Source of the DNA: Bacteroidales bacterium
GTDB taxonomy: Bacteria; Bacteroidota; Bacteroidia; Bacteroidales; UBA932
DNA: 7,568 nt
Direction of reading: 5' to 3'
Assembly (NCBI GenBank): GCA_017538685.1
Contig: JAFYIK010000236.1
Span: 1-7,568, forward strand
Each line of letters opens with the position of its first letter. Positions within the stretch are counted from its first letter, which is position 1. The notes below the pieces were generated by a model. That model saw only the letters and a list, made by a program, of their open reading frames with translations, ran no database searches and was not told the DNA's origin. Shown one piece after another: positions 1 to 5,281 of the stretch. The translations under genes and the position numbers were made by a program.

Positions 1-75
1 GGGGGGTACGCCCCACAGTCCCCTGGGGGTGCAGGGGGATAATAGCGTTTATCGCCCAACGGAGCGAGGTGTCAA
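1..75. other. G/C-tract-rich intergenic end, possibly part of a dispersed repeat
   Basis: This lies downstream of the leftward barrel gene and is cut by the window edge. It has G runs at 1-6, 25-29 and 34-38 and C runs at 11-14 and 20-23. GGGG(3-6)/CCCC(11-14) can form a 4-bp stem around TACG, and GATAA(38-42)/TTATC(49-53) can form a weak 5-bp stem. No coding sequence is evident. A U-rich tail is absent, so it is not a convincing intrinsic terminator. Alternating G and C blocks of this kind occur in dispersed intergenic repeats of GC-rich Bacteroidales, but a single copy cannot show that it is repeated. Confidence 0.3.
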
Positions 76-924
76 CTACCAACGGTAGGTGACTCCGAGG
101 CGGAGTTGGGTGAAGGGCCAGTCGTGGAGGCCGTGTTGGAGGAAGAAGTAGGGTTCGTAGGGGCCGAGGCGGTAGGAGAGGCGGGCTTTGAGGGTTTGGG
201 GGGAGTCGCCGTGGCGTTCCCAGCCGGTGTAACCGGCCCATTCAGCGGAGGCGCGGAGGTCGCCGAGGGTGAGGAAGGCGCCGAGGCCGTACTGGACGGC
301 GTCGTTCTGGCGGCCGTTGTCGGTCTGCCAGCAGAGGAAGCCGGTGGTGGCGGCGAGGCGCACGGGGCCGAAACTCTTTCCGGCAGTGAGGTCGAAGAAG
401 TAGCCGGCGGCATCGTAGTAGCGGGCGTAGCCGTAGTTGTTGCCGCTCGCGGTCTTCAGAACGGAGCGAAGAAGCACGGATGGCTTCAGGTCGCCTTCGC
501 TAACCAGCTGAATGTCAAGGGAAATGTACACGTCGCCGCTGTCGTGTCCGGGGTCCTTCGAGGGATCTGAGAGGATGTGGCGCGCCGCGTCCACCGTGGC
601 GTCGGTCTGCCAGAATTCCACCACCGGCATCCACACGGTCAGCGCGGCGCGCTCTGACCAAAGGGGCAGATGCACCCGCAGGAAGGCATCGTAGGTGCGG
701 TCGAGACCGTCGGCCAGATGACCCTGGAAATAATCGCCCGCGAGTTCCACGGTAGGGGCGGTCCCCAACTGGCCGTCGTTCATTTCCGGCACGGGGAAGG
801 CGTTGGGCCCGAACCACAGCGGCGCGACCTCCGTCTTGGTGCCGAGGTTGGGGGCTATTACGGGCGTGCCCGCGAGTGTGCTTACGCACGAAAATAAAAG
901 GATGGCGGTCAGCAGGCGTTTCAT
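76..924 (-). CDS. Outer-membrane beta-barrel protein of unknown function
   Basis: The 282-residue product begins with an exported-protein signal: K2/R3, a hydrophobic stretch at about 4-18 and likely cleavage near A18-G19. The mature part alternates polar and hydrophobic residues in short aromatic-rich strands (for example 78-88, 94-106, 131-141, 147-158, 164-180, 187-199, 210-230, 244-252, 256-264, 272-282). It ends in ...GVTYRW, an aromatic C-terminus typical of outer-membrane barrels recognised by the BAM complex. It looks like a conserved uncharacterised Bacteroidales barrel family, with a recognisable PNxGxKxEVAPxxFGPNAFPVP-like N-terminal stretch (25-46). That resemblance is from memory. 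The start is fixed by the signal peptide and lies 3 nt after the DUF4954 stop, so translation is probably coupled. C13 sits in LFSC, a poor lipobox, so ordinary signal-peptidase processing is more likely than lipidation. No enzymatic motif is visible; a pore, adhesin or assembly role cannot be told apart. Confidence 0.8.
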   Translation of the reverse strand: MKRLLTAILLFSCVSTLAGTPVIAPNLGTKTEVAPLWFGPNAFPVPEMNDGQLGTAPTVELAGDYFQGHLADGLDRTYDAFLRVHLPLWSERAALTVWMPVVEFWQTDATVDAARHILSDPSKDPGHDSGDVYISLDIQLVSEGDLKPSVLLRSVLKTASGNNYGYARYYDAAGYFFDLTAGKSFGPVRLAATTGFLCWQTDNGRQNDAVQYGLGAFLTLGDLRASAEWAGYTGWERHGDSPQTLKARLSYRLGPYEPYFFLQHGLHDWPFTQLRLGVTYRW

Positions 925-927
925 AGG

Positions 928-2910
928 CTATGACAGTCTGGCGATCAGCTCGTCGCCGAGGGCTTCCTTGACTTTGATGTGCTCGAGCACGGCGGTGACG
1001 AAGGTGTTGGACTCGAAATCTCCGCGGACCTGCTCGAAATCGTGCTCTTTGTCTTCTTTGCTGCCGTCCGCTCCGAAGCCGGTCATAGAGGCGAGGTTGA
1101 ACTCCTTCTTCGCATCTTCGTAGAGGATGTTGTCCAGACCGATTACCGCTTCCTTCCACTTGCGGACTATATTGATCACCTGCGCGGCGGTGATGCTGCG
1201 CGGGTCGATTCCGAAGAAATCCTCGAACTGACCGTAGGCCCAGGTCCATTCGTAATTATAGTAATTACGGTGCATCTCGGCAAATTCGGCGTTGAGTTCT
1301 TCCACGGAGCGGACGGTGCCGTTTTCGATGCGGTCCAGCAGACCGTCGATCTCCGACTTGGGGGCGATCATACCGCTCGCGTCCACCCAGTAGCCGGTTC
1401 CCTTCGGGGTGTCGGGCTCCAGGGCCGCGCGGATTTGCTCGTCCGTGGCGCCGGCAGGCAGGTTCTCCAGCCGCTTGATGATGGAGTTGCCGAGGAATTT
1501 GGTGATGGCGGTGCGGTATAGGGCTATGCCCTTGACAAGGGAGCTGTTCTTGATTTTCGTGCTGTGGTAGGCGTAGACGTCCGAAAGCTCGCCCGAGGAG
1601 TACTGCAGGTTCTGGAGGAGCTTGATGCCCTTTATCATCTTCTGGATGGTGAAGGGGCTGAGGAGGTTGTAGTTGATGCTGTCCAGCCGGTCGGGGTCCT
1701 TGCGACCGTCGCGTTTGGGCCATTTCTGCGCGTCGCGGATAGTGCCCACGCTGCGGAGGTTGACGCCCGGGACGAGGTAGGTCGTGTTCTGCTGCTCGAT
1801 CAGGTATGAGAACGGCAGGTTGGTGGTGTCGGAGTGTGTGACGTGGCGGCCCATCACTAGGGAGAAGGCGCCCACGCGGGCAGGCCAGAGGATGTAGGAG
1901 TCCGATGCGGTCTTGGCGCCGCGCTCGAGTATGCCCTGATGGATGGGGCCCAGCTTGTACATATGGTTGCTCTGGTTCGAGCCGCTGCCCGCGTTCATAA
2001 ACGAGAACATACCCGCGATGAGCAGGGTGCTTTTGTGGTGCGTGACCGTGAAGGGGCCGGCGAAGATTGCGCAGGCCTCGCCGTTCTCGCCCTGGCAGTT
2101 GGAGAAGAAGAGCGAGTCGGACGCGCTGTAGCTGTGCCCGAAGTGGCAGCTCTGGCCGATGAAGCAACGGCAGAGGGTGGTGTTGTCCTCCACCGACGAA
2201 CCGCTGCAGATGATGAAATCATCCGCGATCACACCGTGGCCTATGCAGACCGGGGCGGCGGCGTTGCTGGAGACGGTGCCGTTGCGCAGGCGGCTGACTC
2301 CGCTGACTATCGCGCAGTCGCCTATGTTCACGGCGTTGATATAACGGGTGTTGCGGATGATCGTGTGCGAACCTATGCGGCCCACGGCGCTGCGGCGGCT
2401 CTGCGCGAACGCGAGCGCGAATTCGTTCAGGCGGCCGATAAGTTGCGGACGGTGGCGGTAGATGGTCATCACGTACGCGGCCTGCGCGCTGAGGCGCTCG
2501 TGGATAAGGACTTCGCGTCCGCCGGTCTCGTTCATCACGGACACCGCCACTCCGTTTCCGAAGGTGGATTCGCCGTCCACGAACATCAGGTCCACGTTCT
2601 CGATGCACGACTCGTCGCCGATTTCATAGTTGGAAATGAAGTTCGAGACGTTCTCGATGAGGCAGTTGTCGCCTATTGTGACGTTATTTAGCGTCGCGTT
2701 CCTGATTCCCGCGGGCTTCGACACTCCGCCCGGCAGGGCGTAATCCTTGTCGAAGCGCCCGAGCCTTATCGTGCCCTGGAAATCGACGTTCTTGAAGCGT
2801 TTGGTGTCCAGTGGGGCGTCTGCGATTTCTATTTTCGACCAGTCGCGCGAGGTGCAACCTGCCGCTTCGAGGGCGAGTATCTCTTGAGGGGTGAGGGGTC
2901 TATATTGCAT
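928..2910 (-). CDS. DUF4954-family left-handed beta-helix protein
   Basis: The 660-residue protein has no signal peptide and no membrane segment, so it is probably cytoplasmic. Residues about 65-120 and 180-300 show imperfect hexapeptide-like turns (for example IGDNCLIENV 79-88, IGDESCIENV 97-106, IGDCAIVSGV 196-205, IGHGVIADDF 223-232, IGQSCHFGH 251-259). These are the hallmark of left-handed beta-helix acyl- and nucleotidyltransferase folds. A His/Cys-rich stretch at 247-359 (C247, C249, C255, H256, H259, C272, C280, H291, H292, H316, H324, H356, H359) could hold an active or metal site. From about 470 the helix gives way to a mainly alpha-helical C-terminal domain with an aromatic patch at 550-567. 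The architecture matches the DUF4954 family of Bacteroidales, whose C-terminal part I believe is now split off as DUF6819. The biochemical role is unknown, and an acyl- or sugar-transfer reaction is only inference from the fold. The ATG start follows a TATCTTTG promoter element by 22 nt, and the barrel gene follows 3 nt after its stop. Confidence 0.85.
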   Translation of the reverse strand: MQYRPLTPQEILALEAAGCTSRDWSKIEIADAPLDTKRFKNVDFQGTIRLGRFDKDYALPGGVSKPAGIRNATLNNVTIGDNCLIENVSNFISNYEIGDESCIENVDLMFVDGESTFGNGVAVSVMNETGGREVLIHERLSAQAAYVMTIYRHRPQLIGRLNEFALAFAQSRRSAVGRIGSHTIIRNTRYINAVNIGDCAIVSGVSRLRNGTVSSNAAAPVCIGHGVIADDFIICSGSSVEDNTTLCRCFIGQSCHFGHSYSASDSLFFSNCQGENGEACAIFAGPFTVTHHKSTLLIAGMFSFMNAGSGSNQSNHMYKLGPIHQGILERGAKTASDSYILWPARVGAFSLVMGRHVTHSDTTNLPFSYLIEQQNTTYLVPGVNLRSVGTIRDAQKWPKRDGRKDPDRLDSINYNLLSPFTIQKMIKGIKLLQNLQYSSGELSDVYAYHSTKIKNSSLVKGIALYRTAITKFLGNSIIKRLENLPAGATDEQIRAALEPDTPKGTGYWVDASGMIAPKSEIDGLLDRIENGTVRSVEELNAEFAEMHRNYYNYEWTWAYGQFEDFFGIDPRSITAAQVINIVRKWKEAVIGLDNILYEDAKKEFNLASMTGFGADGSKEDKEHDFEQVRGDFESNTFVTAVLEHIKVKEALGDELIARLS

Positions 2911-2932
2911 TTTGTCGTTGTCTTTTGAGCGG

Positions 2933-2940
2933 CAAAGATA
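2933..2940 (-). promoter_or_regulatory. Bacteroidota -7 promoter element for the DUF4954 gene
   Basis: Read on the minus strand this is TATCTTTG, an exact match to the TAnnTTTG element of the Bacteroidota primary sigma factor, followed by C as often seen. It ends 22 nt before the DUF4954 ATG, giving a predicted leader of roughly 15-17 nt. No TTTG is found 19-21 nt upstream, but the -33 element is often weak in this phylum. It lies in the 37-nt gap after the phosphoesterase stop, suggesting that the DUF4954/barrel pair can be transcribed independently. Confidence 0.5.
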
Positions 2941-2947
2941 GGAATAA

Positions 2948-3829
2948 TTATAAATGTATGCGATGGACTATTTTTCCGGAGCCTTCGCGTATCCAGGTGT
3001 CCAGGCGTTTGGAGTTCTTGTGAAGGACGATGATGCGGGCGCCTTTGGGGAGATGGTTGTACTCGCCGTCGGAGCCGGAGTAGCGGCCGTAAGCGAGGAG
3101 GACTCCGTCGTGATTCACGGCGTAGTCGTTGTCGTGGTCGTGGCCGCAGAAGGTGGCGATGAAGCCGGTTTCCTTCATCGCGTCGAACATACCCGGGTTG
3201 TGCTTGCCGCAGCAGACGGGTTCGCCGAAGGTGCCGATATGGCCGGTGGTGTCGGCGTACTCGGGGAAGGGGATGTGGAAGAAAGCGACGCTTGGAGTGT
3301 CGGGGTGTTTGCCGGCAGTTTCGCGGACCCATTGGACCTGCTCGTCGGTGAACCAGGCGTAGCTGAAGTTGGAGTAGTCGACAGGGTCGGTGGAGTAGGC
3401 GTGGGAGTCCAGGAAGAAGAGGTGCCAGTTGAATATCGGGATTTCGAGGTCGGCGAGGGAACCGTCGGGGCCGAGGGTGTTGAGGGTGTGCTTGCAGCTG
3501 ACGATAATCTGCGCGAGCTGCTGCCTGGTGAAGCCGTGCTCGTGGTCGTGGTTGCCGTAGACGATTATCCAGGGCTTTGCGTAAGAGTCGAGTTTATTCA
3601 CGATTATCTGCATCAGGGTGTCGGCGGGGGTGGAGTAGACGAGGTCGCCGGTGACGGTGATAAGGTCCGGATTCTCCCACTTGACGATGTCGTCCATCCG
3701 GGTAAAGACATCTTCCACCTGATCGGGATGGAATAGTTGGAGATGGAGGTCGGTCAGTTGCAAAATCTTGTATGAGTTCTGGCAACTGGCAAGCAGCAGA
3801 ATACTGGTAATAATGGCAAGATGTTTCAT
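2948..3829 (-). CDS. Lipoprotein metallophosphoesterase (calcineurin-like)
   Basis: The 293-residue product starts with a lipoprotein signal, K3 and a hydrophobic core ending in LLAS-C16, where C16 would be lipidated. There is no acidic surface-export signal after the Cys (CQNSY), so a periplasm-facing anchor is more likely. The metallophosphoesterase motifs appear in order: DLH (D27, H29), GDLV (D62), GNHDH (N93, H94), FFHIP (H185) and GHDHD (H230, H232). Together these supply the full dinuclear metal site. Order and spacing resemble the Dcr2/purple-acid-phosphatase-like branch (KILQLTDLHL near the mature N-terminus). The substrate is not readable from sequence; phosphomonoesters or phosphodiesters are both possible. 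The start is fixed by the signal peptide. The gene is first in the leftward cluster, diverges from ugd, and ends 37 nt before the DUF4954 ATG. A clear promoter for it is not seen: the minus-strand octamer at 3843-3850 (TGATTTTG) deviates from consensus by one base and would leave a very short leader. Confidence 0.9.
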   Translation of the reverse strand: MKHLAIITSILLLASCQNSYKILQLTDLHLQLFHPDQVEDVFTRMDDIVKWENPDLITVTGDLVYSTPADTLMQIIVNKLDSYAKPWIIVYGNHDHEHGFTRQQLAQIIVSCKHTLNTLGPDGSLADLEIPIFNWHLFFLDSHAYSTDPVDYSNFSYAWFTDEQVQWVRETAGKHPDTPSVAFFHIPFPEYADTTGHIGTFGEPVCCGKHNPGMFDAMKETGFIATFCGHDHDNDYAVNHDGVLLAYGRYSGSDGEYNHLPKGARIIVLHKNSKRLDTWIREGSGKIVHRIHL

Positions 3830-3838
3830 ACTGCGAAG

Positions 3839-3865
3839 TTAACAAAATCATAAATGATTTGTTAA
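3839..3865. repeat. Near-perfect inverted repeat in the divergent intergenic region
   Basis: The left arm TTAACAAAATCAT (3839-3851) and right arm ATGATTTGTTAA (3854-3865) are complementary except for one extra A/T in the left arm, with a 2-nt centre. The right arm contains the TTTG of the predicted ugd -33 element. The left arm lies about 10-23 nt before the phosphoesterase start codon. The position fits an operator for a dimeric regulator acting on one or both divergent genes. High AT content also allows a chance dyad, although 12 matched positions is long. Confidence 0.55.
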
Positions 3866-3889
3866 TCAAGATTATTTTTCGTAAATTTG
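3858..3889 (+). promoter_or_regulatory. Bacteroidota promoter for the ugd-amylase operon
   Basis: TTTG at 3858-3861 and TAAATTTG at 3882-3889 match the Bacteroidota -33 (TTTG) and -7 (TAnnTTTG) consensus exactly, with a 20-nt spacer, which is in the preferred range. Transcription would begin around 3894-3897, about 95-98 nt before the ugd ATG. The -33 box is embedded in the right arm of the inverted repeat, so a protein bound there would compete with RNA polymerase. Confidence 0.65.
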
Positions 3890-3894
3890 AGAGT

Positions 3895-3991
3895 TGAATT
3901 GCGGGGTATCTTTTCCGTGATTCGAGTCTGCGCCTTCAGGGATGTGACAGGCGGCAGCGAAGCTGTGCAATTAACTGTAATTCTAACCAAT
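3895..3991 (+). promoter_or_regulatory. Possible structured 5' leader of ugd
   Basis: The roughly 97-nt leader predicted from the promoter contains nested complementary segments. A closing stem pairs AATTGC (3897-3902) with GCAATT (3967-3972), extendable by TT/AA if G3896 bulges. An inner stem pairs CGCCT (3931-3935) with AGGCG (3949-3953) around a 13-nt loop. A compact hairpin CAGC-GAA-GCTG spans 3955-3965. The two inner hairpins are separated by 1 nt, and the second is 1 nt from the closing stem, giving a multibranch junction. I recognise no known riboswitch class. The stems are short and may be fortuitous. Confidence 0.3.
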
Positions 3992-5281
3992 ATGAGGAAA
4001 TTCGACGACCTTAAAATCGCGGTGGCCGGTACAGGCTACGTGGGACTCTCAATCGCTACACTTCTTGCTCAAAAGCACGAGGTGAAGGCTGCGGATGTTA
4101 TCCCGGAAAAGGTCGAAAAGATCAATAACCATATCTCACCCATTCAGGACGAGTACATCGAGAAGTATCTGGCAGAGAAACCGCTTAAACTAGAAGCTAC
4201 TCTCGATGGAAGGTCGGCTTATTCCGATGCCGACTTCGTGGTAATAGCGGCTCCCACCAATTACGACCCGAAAAAGAACTTCTTCGACACCACTCACGTC
4301 GAGGAGGTGATTGAACTTGTGCTCGAGGTGAATCCCAATGCCGTGATGGTAATCAAGAGTACCGTTCCGGTTGGATATACCAAGAGCGTGCGCGAGAAGT
4401 TCTCATATCGCGAGAGGCTTGCGGACGGTTCGTTCAAGGTGGTGGTTCCGAATATCATCTTTGCTCCGGAGTTTTTGAGGGAGAGCAAGGCCTTGTATGA
4501 CAACCTGTATCCCAGCCGCATTATCGTTGGTTATGATGAGCCTGCACTAGAAGAGGCTGCCCATACTTTCGCTTCACTGATTGCCGAAGGTGCAATCAAG
4601 ACCGACGTGCCCGTGCTGTTTATGGGCTCTACCGAGGCCGAGGCGGTGAAGTTGTTCGCGAACACTTATCTTGCTCTGCGCGTTTCTTACTTCAATGAGT
4701 TGGATACTTATGCCGAGATGAAAGGCCTTGATACGCAGGAGATTATCGAGGGCGTTTGCCTGGATCCGCGTATTGGCTCGCACTACAACAATCCTTCGTT
4801 CGGATACGGTGGATACTGTCTGCCAAAGGACACCAAACAGCTTCTTGCGAATTTCAACGACGTCCCCGAGAACCTTATCAAGGCTATCGTGGATTCAAAC
4901 AAGACCCGTAAGGACTTCATCGCAGACCGAGTGCTGGACCGAGCAGGTTATTACAGTTACACCGGAGTGAATGCCTATGCCGCCGCCGAAGAAAAGGAGG
5001 TCGTCATAGGCGTTTTCCGTCTTACGATGAAGAGCAACTCCGACAACTTCAGGCAGAGTGCTATTCAAGGCATTATGAAGCGCATCAAGGCGAAAGGCGC
5101 GAAGGTGATTATCTATGAGCCCACGCTTGAAGACGGTATCACTTTCTTCGGTTCGAAGATAGTCAATGACCTTGAGGCATTTAAGGCGCAATCAGATGCG
5201 ATTATTGCAAACAGGTACGACTCCGTTTTGGACGATGTCCAGGACAAGGTCTACACAAGAGATATTTTCAAACGCGACTAA
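3992..5281 (+). CDS. ugd: UDP-glucose 6-dehydrogenase
   Basis: This 429-residue cytosolic enzyme oxidises UDP-glucose with two NAD+ to UDP-glucuronate, a precursor for capsule and other surface polysaccharides. The N-terminal Rossmann motif GTGYVGLS is at 13-20, followed by STVPVGYT (123-130), [19 protein letters not shown] (158-176), [22 protein letters not shown] (217-238, with K220) and the catalytic loop [19 protein letters not shown] (266-284), with C276 and D280. The C-terminal UDP-binding domain follows, with the characteristic [21 protein letters not shown] segment (350-370) and a VYTRDIF ending. Similarity is to the short E. coli-type Ugd. Compared with that enzyme as I remember it, there are insertions near 138-153 and 316-334. 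An upstream in-frame TTG at 3887 is open, but it lies inside the -7 promoter box and would add 35 residues before the Rossmann strand, so the ATG at 3992 is chosen. The stop overlaps the amylase start (TAATG), implying coupled translation. Confidence 0.95.
   Translation: MRKFDDLKIAVAGTGYVGLSIATLLAQKHEVKAADVIPEKVEKINNHISPIQDEYIEKYLAEKPLKLEATLDGRSAYSDADFVVIAAPTNYDPKKNFFDTTHVEEVIELVLEVNPNAVMVIKSTVPVGYTKSVREKFSYRERLADGSFKVVVPNIIFAPEFLRESKALYDNLYPSRIIVGYDEPALEEAAHTFASLIAEGAIKTDVPVLFMGSTEAEAVKLFANTYLALRVSYFNELDTYAEMKGLDTQEIIEGVCLDPRIGSHYNNPSFGYGGYCLPKDTKQLLANFNDVPENLIKAIVDSNKTRKDFIADRVLDRAGYYSYTGVNAYAAAEEKEVVIGVFRLTMKSNSDNFRQSAIQGIMKRIKAKGAKVIIYEPTLEDGITFFGSKIVNDLEAFKAQSDAIIANRYDSVLDDVQDKVYTRDIFKRD

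Noticed and set aside
19..38. Intrinsic terminator for the leftward genes
   Set aside because: The C-run and G-run at 20-29 are separated by only one base, too tight for a hairpin loop, and no T-run follows on the minus strand.
106..570. 154-codon rightward open frame opposite the barrel gene
   Set aside because: The translation is Gly/Val/Glu/Ala-rich and repetitive, typical of an antisense shadow; the leftward frame has a signal peptide and barrel pattern.
874..924. Barrel protein as a lipoprotein via C13
   Set aside because: LFSC has a bulky Phe at -2, which is unusual for a lipobox, and a better signal-peptidase I site lies at A18-G19.
1939..2691. 250-codon open frame antisense to the DUF4954 gene
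   Set aside because: Its product is a low-complexity Ala/Val/Asp/Glu/His string with no motif, as expected from the antisense of a GC-rich gene, and the opposite strand encodes a clear family member.
2954..3736. 260-codon rightward open frame opposite the phosphoesterase
   Set aside because: It is Val/Gly/Glu-rich with no recognisable domain, while the leftward frame carries every metallophosphoesterase motif.
3843..3850. Minus-strand TGATTTTG as the phosphoesterase promoter
   Set aside because: It deviates from TAnnTTTG at a key base, has no TTTG at proper spacing upstream, and would leave a leader of only a few bases; possible but not supported enough to list.
3887..3991. In-frame upstream extension of ugd from TTG at 3887
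   Set aside because: The TTG is the last part of the TAAATTTG promoter element, so it would not be transcribed, and the 35 added residues precede a complete Rossmann-fold start with no family counterpart.
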